Shown: one piece after another, positions 35,436 to 43,357 of the stretch
Numbering within the stretch: position 1 is the stretch's first letter
How the letters are laid out: the number at the start of each line of letters is the position of its first letter
Made by a program: the position numbers and the translations under genes
Notes under the pieces: generated by a model
Databases searched by the model: none
Seen by the model: only the letters and a program-made list of their open reading frames with translations
Told to the model about the DNA's origin: nothing
Origin: T3SED10-260 sp035363255
GTDB taxonomy: Bacteria; Caldisericota; Caldisericia; UBA6126
NCBI GenBank assembly: GCA_035363255.1
Contig: DAOSES010000004.1
Span: 53,442-117,441, forward strand
Reading direction: 5' to 3'
DNA length: 64,000 nucleotides

Positions 35436-36464
35436 CTATCTGCGTTTTGGGGTGTTTTTCTTTTTCTTGGGACTTGGAGTTTTTTCGGTGTTAGAATCCT
35501 TCATTGGTTCGGTGGCTTGAGTCTTAATTTTGCCATTTCCACCCACGAGCTGAGAACGACCTTTTTCGTCCCATTTCATTACCCGTTCTTTTTTGTGTTC
35601 GAACATTACCAATAAGGGCACTACAATGTAAATGGAGGAAAAGGTTCCTGCAAATAGACCTACGAGAAGAATAGTGGTGAAGTCTCGAAGAGCTGCTCCA
35701 GTATAAATTGTTAGGAAAATAACTGCGGTAATGGTAGTAACTGAGGTGAAGATTGAACGGGTCCAGGACTCGGTAACGCTTTTGTTGGCAAGGTCGGCAA
35801 AGGACATTTTGTCTCTGAAATATTTCATGTTTTCTCTAAGGCGATCCAGGATGACGATACTGTCTTGGAGAGAATAAGCCGTGATTGCAAGTAGAGCTGC
35901 GATAGTAGGAGTATTGAGTTGAATTCGGAAAAGAGCTAAAACTCCAAGGCAGACTGAAATATCATGAACTAAAGCCAAAACTGCAGCCAGTCCATGTTTG
36001 GGCTTGAAGCGAATCGCGGTATAGATCAAGATCATAAGTAGAGCAAAAAGAACAGTTAAAATTGCATTTCTTCGGAGCTCTCCGCCAATGACCGGACCTA
36101 TTTTTTCGACAGACATACTATCTTTTACGATAGTGCCAATATCTTTTTCGAGTGTGGCAAGAAGAACTTCAGTGTCAACATTTTCAGAGATACGAATCAT
36201 GGCATATTTTTTGTTCTTTTGATCCAGCTGAATTATGGCGCCATCGTATCCCAATGTTCCGAGAGATGCTCTGATCTCAGCTACGCTAACTTCTTTTTCG
36301 AAGCTAGCTTTCATGAGCAGACCGCCTGTGAAATCGATTCCCAGGTTTAGTCCTCCACGCGCTGGAATTAGGATCATGCTAATGATGATTGAGGATAACG
36401 CAAGGGTTAATAATAACTTGCTTTTTCCAATGATATTCCATTCAAGAATGGGCTTTATGTTCAT
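35436..36464 (-). CDS. secF: Protein translocase subunit SecF
   Basis: 342 residues; RND-like partner of SecYEG that uses the proton or sodium gradient to finish export. Six membrane segments are visible, with the signatures GLNLGIDFTGGLLM near residue 35, AVLALVHDISVCLGVLAL, TPTIAALLAITAYSLQDSIVI and DFTTILLVGLFAGTFSSIY. The C-terminal tail is long and basic/Lys-Pro rich (TEKTPSPKKKKNTPKRR). AAGGAGC precedes the ATG; it lies 49 nt after secD. Confidence 0.93.
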   Translation of the reverse strand: MNIKPILEWNIIGKSKLLLTLALSSIIISMILIPARGGLNLGIDFTGGLLMKASFEKEVSVAEIRASLGTLGYDGAIIQLDQKNKKYAMIRISENVDTEVLLATLEKDIGTIVKDSMSVEKIGPVIGGELRRNAILTVLFALLMILIYTAIRFKPKHGLAAVLALVHDISVCLGVLALFRIQLNTPTIAALLAITAYSLQDSIVILDRLRENMKYFRDKMSFADLANKSVTESWTRSIFTSVTTITAVIFLTIYTGAALRDFTTILLVGLFAGTFSSIYIVVPLLVMFEHKKERVMKWDEKGRSQLVGGNGKIKTQATEPMKDSNTEKTPSPKKKKNTPKRR

Positions 36465-36513
36465 TGCCAGCTCCTTCGATTGGTTTTAAATTTGATGATG
36501 AAATATTGCATCC

Positions 36514-37920
36514 TTAAACTCCTAAGATTCTTTTCTTCATCTTGTCAAGATCGGAAGCAAAGGTTTCGAGAATGAAACGAGTAAAGAAGAGAGAAGTAAC
36601 AAGGGCGGCGATGATACCAGCAATCAAAGTGACTGCAAAACCCTTGACCTGAACAGTACCGAAGGAGTAAAGGATAAACATAGCCAGAACCATGGCAAGG
36701 TTGGAATCGACAATGGCGGTCAAACCGTAGCGATATCCTGCGGCTACTGCGGAACGGATGGTGCGACCTCTTGCATGTTCCTCTTTGATGCGCTCAAAGA
36801 CAATAACGTTGGAGTCGACAGCCATACCTACCGAGAGTATGGCGGCTCCAATGGCTGGTAGCGAAAAAGTAGCATTAATAAAGACAAGGAAGCCAAAATA
36901 AATCACTACGTAGAAGAAAAGAGCTGCTGCAGCGATAACACCAAGGAAACGATACAAAATCAGCATCAGGAGCATGACTGCCAGGATGGCAATCAAGGCA
37001 CCAGTTTGGCTGTTGTCGATAGTGTCGCGACCCAGGGTGGGGCCAACGATGCGTTCTTCAAGAAATTCCAACTTTAAAGGAAGGGATCCGCCCTGGAGGA
37101 GGGCAGCAACTTCCTGGGCTTCTTTGGTGGATTCTTTTCCGCCAAAAGTTATAACTGCGTTTCCATCGCGGATGGGTTCGTTTACTTTGGGAGCAATTAA
37201 AAGTTGGTCGTCGAGGAAGATGCTGATGGTTTTATCGACATTGCGTTCGGTGCCTTCAGCAAATAAACGTCTTCCTTCATCGTCCCATTCAAGAGATACT
37301 ACGGGTTCTCTGACTCCGCCTTCTTTTGTGGCTTGAAATTGAAACAGAGCTTGTTTCAGGTTTTTGCCAGTAACGATGGTTTCGCCTGCTTCGTCTTTGA
37401 AAGTAAGGACTGCAATACGGCCAATGACGTTTTTGGCTTGGTTGATGTCGGTAAAACCGGGGATATCTACAATGATACGGTTGTCACCTTCGATATTGAC
37501 GATGGTTTCGGATACACCCAGGGCGTTAACACGTTTTTCGATGACACTTTTGGTTTGTTCCATTTCTTTGGCAGAAATTTTGTCATCATCGGGTTTTTCT
37601 GGTTGAAGATCCTCGTTGGTGACTACTAAAGGTTCTTCTTCTTTGGGTGTTTCGCTAGCAGGTTCAGGATTTGCAGTTTCAGTATTTTCCTGATTTTCTT
37701 TAACTTCAGCTTCTTCGGTGGGTGGAGTTGCTTCTGTTTCCGTTTCAGCCTTGGCGTCAAGAATTGGTTCGGCTACCAGCACTAAATGAACTCCACCTCG
37801 CAGATCCAAACCATAACGTACTGGATTTTTCTTTTGAAAAACACTCTGATAAATACTTACAGATGAAAGAGCAAGTATAATGACCATTACGATCAATTGT
37901 CCCCATTTTATTTTTCTCAT
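36514..37920 (-). CDS. secD: Protein translocase subunit SecD
   Basis: 468 residues. Family signatures: RYGLDLRGGVHLVL near residue 35, EKRVNALGVSE, IIVDIPGF, LRQ-like first periplasmic domain, LGRDTIDNSQTGALIAILAV and AVDSNVIVFERIKEE. About 60 residues of acidic, proline-rich low-complexity sequence (for example TPPTEEAEVKENQE) interrupt the first extracytoplasmic domain, explaining the extra length over many SecD proteins. ATG 37920 with AAAGGTGAG upstream is used; a longer reading to 37986 would run through the promoter. Works with SecF. Confidence 0.93.
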   Translation of the reverse strand: MRKIKWGQLIVMVIILALSSVSIYQSVFQKKNPVRYGLDLRGGVHLVLVAEPILDAKAETETEATPPTEEAEVKENQENTETANPEPASETPKEEEPLVVTNEDLQPEKPDDDKISAKEMEQTKSVIEKRVNALGVSETIVNIEGDNRIIVDIPGFTDINQAKNVIGRIAVLTFKDEAGETIVTGKNLKQALFQFQATKEGGVREPVVSLEWDDEGRRLFAEGTERNVDKTISIFLDDQLLIAPKVNEPIRDGNAVITFGGKESTKEAQEVAALLQGGSLPLKLEFLEERIVGPTLGRDTIDNSQTGALIAILAVMLLMLILYRFLGVIAAAALFFYVVIYFGFLVFINATFSLPAIGAAILSVGMAVDSNVIVFERIKEEHARGRTIRSAVAAGYRYGLTAIVDSNLAMVLAMFILYSFGTVQVKGFAVTLIAGIIAALVTSLFFTRFILETFASDLDKMKKRILGV

Positions 37921-37957
37921 AGACTCACCTTTCCCATATATAATCAAACAAACCTCA

Positions 37958-37986
37958 ATTATAAGTCTGCAATTTACAAGTGTCAA
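37958..37986 (-). promoter_or_regulatory. Full-consensus promoter of secDF
   Basis: On the minus strand TTGACA (37986-37981) and TATAAT (37963-37958) are separated by exactly 17 bp. All 12 hexamer bases match the sigma-70 consensus. The expected transcript start near 37951 gives a 30-nt leader before secD. Confidence 0.85.
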
Positions 37987-38002
37987 TTATAGCATGAACT
38001 AC

Positions 38003-38030
38003 TTGTAATTACTTTGGATATTTGTATGCT
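38003..38030 (+). promoter_or_regulatory. Candidate promoter of rsmG, back-to-back with secD promoter
   Basis: TTGTAA (38003-38008) and TATGCT (38025-38030) are 16 bp apart. The expected start of transcription (about 38037) lies only a few bases before the rsmG ATG at 38040, and no ribosome site is visible, so the mRNA may be leaderless. Confidence 0.45.
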
Positions 38031-38039
38031 ATTATTCTC

Positions 38040-38720
38040 ATGAAGATACATCCAGATGACCCTAAAGCAGTCGATATTTCGATCGTATCCATAAAGGAAT
38101 GTTTCTCTTCCTGGATACAGCGAGAAGATTTTGAAGGCTTGATGGAGGCTTACCTGGATGCTTTGAGCCACATTCAAAAAAGCATCAATCTTACTTCAAG
38201 TCCTCTTAGAGATGATTTGTTGAAACATGTCCAAGAGAGCATGGAAATGTTTTTTCTGTTGAACGAAGACAAGCAAAAATCAGCGCTTCAGCTTCTTGAT
38301 ATTGGCTCGGGTGGAGGTTTTCCTGCCATTCCCCTTGCTTGTGCTATGCCTTCATGGAAAATTGTGATGACCGAAGCCACTCAAAAGAAAGCGATATTCC
38401 TGGAATGGATCAAGCAGGGTTTGAATCTCAGTAATGCCTTTGTTCATCCTGGTCGAGTAGAAGACTGGATCGAAAAGAAACCCTCATACCGCTGTGATAT
38501 TCTTAGCGCTAAAGGCGTGGGCAAGGCATCTTACCTATTAAATCTGGCAAGAGATCTTTTAAGGCCCCAAGGCTTGTTGGTCTTATGGAAAAGTAGAGCT
38601 GAAGTGGAAGACCAGCTTCGAGTGTACCCTGATTTTGTTATAAAGAGCACTCATACCACTCTTTTAAGCAAGTCGGTGCTTGCTCTTCAGTTTATTGGGA
38701 AAAAAGCTCGTGTTCGCTAA
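38040..38720 (+). CDS. rsmG: 16S rRNA (guanine-527-N7)-methyltransferase
   Basis: 226 residues; methylates G527 of 16S rRNA. The N-terminal region SHIQKSINLTSS and the SAM-binding LLDIGSGGGFPAIPLACAMP are diagnostic; ILSAKGVGKASYLL aligns with the usual (S/A)RA segment, with a variant sequence. ATG 38040 gives the normal length; a TTG at 38022 is an alternative. The last 11 nt overlap the comM-like gene. Confidence 0.85.
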   Translation: MKIHPDDPKAVDISIVSIKECFSSWIQREDFEGLMEAYLDALSHIQKSINLTSSPLRDDLLKHVQESMEMFFLLNEDKQKSALQLLDIGSGGGFPAIPLACAMPSWKIVMTEATQKKAIFLEWIKQGLNLSNAFVHPGRVEDWIEKKPSYRCDILSAKGVGKASYLLNLARDLLRPQGLLVLWKSRAEVEDQLRVYPDFVIKSTHTTLLSKSVLALQFIGKKARVR

Positions 38721-40236
38721 GATTAAAAGCCTTTACATGAATGGGCTTCAAGCCATTGAGATTGATGTTGAGGTGGACACCCACCGCTCTGCTTTACCCT
38801 CTTTTTCCATTGTGGGTTTGCCTGATACTGCTGTGCAAGAGGCAAAAGAACGGGTCCGCTCCGCTATTCGCAATGCTGGTTTTCATTTTCCCATAGAGCG
38901 TATTGTGGTCAATTTGGCTCCTGCAGATGTTCGCAAAGAGGGCTCCAGCTTTGATCTGCCGATTGCGATGGGCATCCTCAAAGCAACAGGGCAAATCGAA
39001 TTTGACGAAAACCAACATTATTTTTCTGGTGAGTTGTCTTTGGATGGAAATTTACGACAAATTCCCGGAATGCTCCCCATGACTTTATTTTTAGACGAAC
39101 TACCTGCCAAGGCTGGAATAAACCTGTTTTGCCCATTTGGGAACATTCATGAAATCCATGCGAGAAAAGCTGTGGTGTATCCTGCAAAAAATTTGGAAGA
39201 AGTAAGTGAGTATCTTTCAGGAAAACGTAGCTGGGTAGATTATTCGCCTTGTTTGGATGAAAAAAGTGAAACAGACCATGAAGAGATAGGCGATTTCGCT
39301 GAAGTTGCTGGGCAGGATTTTGCTAAACGAGCCTTGGAAGTTGCTGCAAGTGGCTTTCACAACATTATCATGACAGGACCTCCTGGGACTGGAAAAACCA
39401 TGATGGCTAAACGTTTGCGATCGATTCTTCCACCGATGAGCCAGGAGGAAGCGATTGAAGTTACCAAGATCTATAGCATTACAGGCTTGCTATCCTCTGG
39501 TCAACGTTTGATACGAATGCGACCTTTTCGTTCTCCTCATCACTCTGCATCTTATGTGTCTATTGTTGGGGGAGGCGCCAATCCCAAGGCCGGGGAAATC
39601 ACCCTGGCACATCGAGGAATTCTTTTTATGGATGAATTCCCCGAGTTTCGCAAAGATATCATCAACATGTTACGCCAGCCCCTGGAAGAGGGATCGGTAA
39701 CTATTGCCCGAATGAAGTCCACTATCTGCTTTCCTGCGCGCTTTTTACTTATTGCAGCTATGAATCCCTGTCCCTGTGGTTTTTTGGGAGACCCTCAAAA
39801 AGAGTGCACTTGCAATCCTGCTCAAGTGATCCGTTATCGCTCTCGGTTAAATGGTCCCATCATGGATCGAATGGATATTGTGACTGAAGTTCAACGTATT
39901 GATTCGACTCATTTAATTTCAGGCAAAAAACAAGAAGCTTCGGCTGATATCCTGACCCGAGTGCAACGCACCCATCACATCCAGGAAGAGCGTTATAAGA
40001 ATGAGACTTTTCTCTTCAATAGCGACATTCCAGCAAAATCTCTTCATCAATATTGTGTTGCAAATGCCGAAGCCAAAGGCTTTCTTGAAAAGGTAGCCCA
40101 ACGGATGCAACTCTCTGGTAGAGCAATCACACGAGCTTTAAAAGTAGCCCGAACTATTGCAGATATGAGAGAATCTGCCATGATCGAGATGCCTGATATT
40201 GCAGAAGCTCTTCAATACCGTTTGAGGGAAAGCTAA
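38710..40236 (+). CDS. comM: YifB/ComM-type Mg chelatase-like AAA+ ATPase
   Basis: 508 residues. The N-terminal LonC-like domain (EIDVEVDTHRSALPSFSIVG, GLPDTAVQEAKERVRSA) is followed by an AAA+ module: MTGPPGTGKTMMAKRLRS (Walker A), GILFMDEFPEF (Walker B), ARFLLIAAMNPCPCGFLG and a Mg_chelatase C-terminal domain (SGRAITRALKVARTIAD). Homologues act as branch-migration helicases in natural transformation. GTG at 38710 is used because it gives the family N-terminus FAKIKSLY; it overlaps rsmG by 11 nt. Confidence 0.88.
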   Translation: MFAKIKSLYMNGLQAIEIDVEVDTHRSALPSFSIVGLPDTAVQEAKERVRSAIRNAGFHFPIERIVVNLAPADVRKEGSSFDLPIAMGILKATGQIEFDENQHYFSGELSLDGNLRQIPGMLPMTLFLDELPAKAGINLFCPFGNIHEIHARKAVVYPAKNLEEVSEYLSGKRSWVDYSPCLDEKSETDHEEIGDFAEVAGQDFAKRALEVAASGFHNIIMTGPPGTGKTMMAKRLRSILPPMSQEEAIEVTKIYSITGLLSSGQRLIRMRPFRSPHHSASYVSIVGGGANPKAGEITLAHRGILFMDEFPEFRKDIINMLRQPLEEGSVTIARMKSTICFPARFLLIAAMNPCPCGFLGDPQKECTCNPAQVIRYRSRLNGPIMDRMDIVTEVQRIDSTHLISGKKQEASADILTRVQRTHHIQEERYKNETFLFNSDIPAKSLHQYCVANAEAKGFLEKVAQRMQLSGRAITRALKVARTIADMRESAMIEMPDIAEALQYRLRES

Positions 40237-40244
40237 TATTAGAA

Positions 40245-40263
40245 GGGAGGGTAAAACCCTCCC
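40245..40263. terminator. Small hairpin between convergent comM and MFS genes
   Basis: GGGAGGG and CCCTCCC arms enclose a 5-nt loop. There is no strong T run on either side, so termination is plausible but weakly supported. Confidence 0.4.
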
Positions 40264-40269
40264 CAAAGT

Positions 40270-41655
40270 CTATGCCGGGGATGGCACAGGAAAGTTGATG
40301 AAATCAGTTGAGCTGACTGGATCTTCTTCCTCAGCTTCTTCAAGCGAATCGTCATGATCTGGCACCACTCGATCAACGTCTCTGATCATTGGATTCATAT
40401 ATCCCCAAAGACCTGCCAGTACCCCAAGAATACCAAATATAAACATCATGAGCGCCATACCTGAGCCTTTGCTGGAGCCCACTAATCTGGTGAAAAGAGA
40501 AAAAATTCCACTGGGATTCAGCATCATGGGCTCAAAGAATTTATCTGCCAAGGGCCCTGAAACAAGCATGGCAATTGGAGAGATACACTGAGCAATAAAT
40601 CTTCGACTGGAGAAAACTCTTCCCTGAAATTCAGGAGGCACCTTGGACATCCAGATAGCCTGGCTGGAAGCATGCGAAATGGAACCAAATATACTGACCA
40701 GCAAGCCCCCAATAGACCACCAAAAGAGGGTATCTCCGATTCCAAAAAACACAGCACCCAACAGCGAAGATCCCGATACCCCGAGTATTACTCCAAGACC
40801 TTTCCGTTTGGGTCCTCCCCAAATACCTACCAGGAGACCTCCAACTACCCCTCCGATTCCAAAAAATGATTGCGCTGCGCCAAGGATCATTTGGTTGTTT
40901 CCTGTGCGGGACAGAATCATAGGTGCATATACCATTTGACCCAGGGTGCCAAATAAATTGGAAAGAAAAAACACTCCCAACAGACCTAAAAGGGGCTTGC
41001 GGTCCCAGATGTAACGAAAGCCGAACAAGCTGTCTTTCCATAGAGAATTTTTAACAGTTGCACTGGTTTTTGGGTGAGGAATCTTGACAAGAGCTATAGT
41101 GGATACCGCTAACATAAGCGTGATTAGATCTATGATTAATACTCCTTTGACTCCGATGAAGCCAACACAAGCTCCAGATAACACTGGAGACAGGATGTAG
41201 ACTCCAGCTTCGGTCATGGAGGTAAGCCCTGTGGTGCGTGCAAATTGTTCCTTGGGCACCATGATACCAATCGCTGCTGAGTAGGCTGGGAATTGCAATG
41301 ATTGGAAGATTCCGCTCCAGGAAGCAGCTATATAAAGATGCCAAATCTGTAGCTTTCCGCTCAGAAGCAGAAGGAAGATAACAAAAGTTGCCAAACCAGA
41401 GCATACATCACTCAGGATCATCACGGTTTTTCTGTTCCATCGATCAACCAAAGCTCCTGCCAAGGGGCTGAAAATGAGGGTAGGCAAAAAGTGGAAAAAG
41501 CCAACTAAAGCAAGCGAAGTTGCTTTTCCAGTGATTTGCCAGGCCCATAGCGTGAGTGCAAAAGCAGTCATGGAAGTACCCAGGAGGGAAAAAAGCTGTC
41601 CTGACCAGAGAATTAAAAAATCCTTCATTCCTTTTGGTAATTTTACTAACATCAT
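40270..41655 (-). CDS. MFS drug/macrolide-type efflux transporter
   Basis: 461 residues with about 12 membrane helices. The N-terminus FLILWSGQLFSLLGTSMTAF and the loop GALVDRWNRKTVMILSD (MFS motif A) match MefA-like and related exporters. The C-terminal tail is acidic (DHDDSLEEAEEEDP). The ATG at 41655, with GGAAG upstream, fits the family N-terminus; readings to 41778 add an unlikely AT-rich segment. It is divergent from a PadR regulator, a common pair in which the regulator controls export. The transported compound is unknown. Confidence 0.82.
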   Translation of the reverse strand: MMLVKLPKGMKDFLILWSGQLFSLLGTSMTAFALTLWAWQITGKATSLALVGFFHFLPTLIFSPLAGALVDRWNRKTVMILSDVCSGLATFVIFLLLLSGKLQIWHLYIAASWSGIFQSLQFPAYSAAIGIMVPKEQFARTTGLTSMTEAGVYILSPVLSGACVGFIGVKGVLIIDLITLMLAVSTIALVKIPHPKTSATVKNSLWKDSLFGFRYIWDRKPLLGLLGVFFLSNLFGTLGQMVYAPMILSRTGNNQMILGAAQSFFGIGGVVGGLLVGIWGGPKRKGLGVILGVSGSSLLGAVFFGIGDTLFWWSIGGLLVSIFGSISHASSQAIWMSKVPPEFQGRVFSSRRFIAQCISPIAMLVSGPLADKFFEPMMLNPSGIFSLFTRLVGSSKGSGMALMMFIFGILGVLAGLWGYMNPMIRDVDRVVPDHDDSLEEAEEEDPVSSTDFINFPVPSPA

Positions 41656-41751
41656 ATTCACTTCCATTAATATATAATTTATAAATACAAATAAATATAT
41701 TAATAAAATTAAATTAAAAGTCAATAAAATATAATTCATACCATTCACTAC

Positions 41752-41808
41752 TTGACAATACATCATAGCTAAGTACAATTGGTTGTGCGCACTATTATGT
41801 ATTACATA
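41752..41808 (+). promoter_or_regulatory. padR promoter with a TATGTATTACATA palindrome
   Basis: TTGACA (41752-41757) and TACAAT (41774-41779) are 16 bp apart. Just downstream, at 41796-41808, is a perfect 13-base palindrome TATGTATTACATA, containing the ATGT and ACAT half-sites that PadR proteins often bind, though with a 3-nt rather than 8-nt gap. It is likely the autoregulatory site shared with the divergent MFS gene. Confidence 0.5.
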
Positions 41809-41819
41809 GGTGGAATAAA

Positions 41820-42137
41820 ATGGGCATTGAGACTCAGATTTTAAAGGGTTTGCTCGAAAGCTGTTTGCTTAAAGTGATCGAGCAAGAACCTACCTATGGC
41901 TACAAAGCAGTGGAGCAATTAAACCTACTGGGTTTTGATGTGAATGAAGCCACGGTATATCCAATACTTGTGCGACTCACCAACAAAGGATTTCTTTATG
42001 TAAAAACCCAAGCTTCTCCAATGGGGCCAGAACGAAAATATTACCACATCACTCCTCAAGGCAAAGAAAGTCTGGAAGAATTCAATCTTACCTGGAAACG
42101 CATTCAATCCATCGTCAACCAGGTGATGAAGGAGTAA
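41820..42137 (+). CDS. PadR-family transcriptional regulator
   Basis: 105 residues, normal size for the small PadR subfamily. The winged helix is visible in EPTYGYKAVEQLNLLGFD, NEATVYPILVRLTNKGFL and GPERKYYHITPQGKESLEEF. Members usually repress an adjacent exporter and release on ligand binding. AGGTGG precedes the ATG. The stop overlaps the ribosome site of the next gene, so they form one operon. Confidence 0.92.
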   Translation: MGIETQILKGLLESCLLKVIEQEPTYGYKAVEQLNLLGFDVNEATVYPILVRLTNKGFLYVKTQASPMGPERKYYHITPQGKESLEEFNLTWKRIQSIVNQVMKE

Positions 42138-42139
42138 GT

Positions 42140-42691
42140 ATGAAAAACTGGAATACAAATAAAGAGAAAAAACTGTCAGTATTAAAGTATCTTGCATTCA
42201 TTCTTCTCATTGCTGTCTGGTTGAGTATGACTATCTTTACATACCCACTGTATAATGAATCAGAATTGATAAGGTATTTTTTATTCATCAGCTTTTTAAC
42301 TTTGAATTGTGTGGTAATAGCTTATTTTATTCTCCTGTTAGGGAGAAAAACTGAGCAGGAAAAAGCCTTGACAGGTCAGTATCAAGAACACTATATGGTT
42401 ATAAAAAACAAAATCAATATATCATTATTAAACGTAAAAAGTAAAAAAACATCTATTTTTGATGTGTTGACCATTCTCCTGGAAGCTCAAATATCACATA
42501 AAAACATATCGGTACTAATTCCTAATCCTGAGGAGTTTGCTCAGGAAGTTATTGATGCTTACGGTATAAGATCTTATGGCATGCTGGAAGTAGTTGGTGG
42601 TTTGTTGTGGATTTTTCTATTCTTGTTTTATTGGTATTTTGTCACATGGTTACCAGAATTTTTTTTTCCTGATCGTACTTCTGTAAACTGA
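42140..42691 (+). CDS. PadR-linked membrane protein, N-terminal part before an in-frame stop
   Basis: 183 residues. Two membrane helices (YLAFILLIAVWLSMTIF, FISFLTLNCVVIAYFILLL) lead to a soluble helical region (TSIFDVLTILLEAQ, NPEEFAQEVIDAYG), which resembles the DUF1129/DUF1048-type proteins often encoded after padR. A third helix follows (MLEVVGGLLWIFLFLFYWYF). The frame ends in TGA at 42689 but stays open in the same frame for another 147 codons, so the gene looks like the front of one longer protein. AAGGAG precedes the ATG. Confidence 0.6.
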   Translation: MKNWNTNKEKKLSVLKYLAFILLIAVWLSMTIFTYPLYNESELIRYFLFISFLTLNCVVIAYFILLLGRKTEQEKALTGQYQEHYMVIKNKINISLLNVKSKKTSIFDVLTILLEAQISHKNISVLIPNPEEFAQEVIDAYGIRSYGMLEVVGGLLWIFLFLFYWYFVTWLPEFFFPDRTSVN

Positions 42692-42727
42692 AATATTTTT
42701 TCACATACCATATCTGTAAGTACAATA

Positions 42728-43132
42728 TTGTTAGCTTTACTTATGTTCGGAAATCCCATTTTAAATTACTATGCACATAATAATGTTCGGTTAGATGTCC
42801 GAAAAATAGGGATTATCATCATATTATTTTTTAGCTCCGTTATATTTGGATTACAATCACTGAGCAATGTTTTCGGAATTGGATTTAACATCATATTGCA
42901 TCAAATACAACTGATTCCTGATTTTCAAACTTTGATCATTTACGCTTTATTTTTTTCATTTTTACTTTTATCTCGCGTGTTATTGACTAGAAGAAGAAAG
43001 TTGAGATTTACCAATAGAGATGAGAGAAAAAAAGATTACACAAGAATTAATCGAATAATAACTGCAGTTTTGTATGTGTTTATTATCATTACCTCTCTTT
43101 CAGTTATTTTTACATTTGCTACTATTTCCTAG
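42728..43132 (+). pseudogene. C-terminal part of the same membrane-protein gene
   Basis: 134 residues from TTG 42728 (or ATG 42743), in the same frame as the preceding gene and separated from it only by TGA plus 36 bases without a stop. It has three or more hydrophobic segments (KIGIIIILFFSSVIFGL, LIIYALFFSFLLLSRVLL, ITAVLYVFIIITSLSVIF) and a basic loop (RRRKLRFTNRDERKK). No ribosome site is seen at either start. Most simply a nonsense mutation split one gene; separate translation by coupling is the alternative. Confidence 0.5.
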
Positions 43133-43304
43133 AGATATTTATACAGCGTAATGTAACAACTGGAAGATCTCTTTGGGAGCACCATTTGCTACATTGGCAA
43201 GGCTTACAATCGGGGGAATACCCCTTTGCCATCGGCAACGGAGCTATCTATATAGGTAATGTAGAGGGAAAATATCTTTGCGCGCTGAAATGAAAGAAGA
43301 CAAT
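43133..43304. other. Intergenic stretch without a supported gene
   Basis: One plus-strand frame stays open up to a TGA at 43291 and could be translated as ...GEYPFAIGNGAIYIGNVEGK, which reads like a protein tail, but it has no start codon with a ribosome site. It may be a decayed gene end. Nothing else recognisable. Confidence 0.2.
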
Positions 43305-43338
43305 AAAAAAAGGCTGGGGATTTAGCCCAGCCTTTTTT
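43305..43338. terminator. Intrinsic terminator after serA
   Basis: GGCTGGG and CCCAGCC arms, extended by A and T runs to 13-bp complementary arms (43306-43318, 43326-43338), with a 7-nt loop. It lies 20 bases beyond the serA stop on the minus strand and can also stop transcription from the left. Confidence 0.85.
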
Positions 43339-43357
43339 GAACAAAGAACTAATTCGA

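Noticed and set aside
36974..37629. Plus-strand open frames opposite secD
   Set aside because: They mirror the secD coding frame, lack ribosome sites and resemble no protein.
40643..41041. Open frames overlapping the MFS transporter on both strands
   Set aside because: They are shadows of the transporter frame with odd composition (His/Trp/Pro rich).
42689..42691. TGA as selenocysteine codon in the padR-linked gene
   Set aside because: The protein is a plain membrane protein without redox motifs and no SECIS-like hairpin follows; nonsense mutation is simpler.
43139..43293. Open frame ending GEYPFAIGNGAIYIGNVEGK as a gene
   Set aside because: No start codon with a ribosome site and too short to support a family; kept only as a note on the intergenic stretch.
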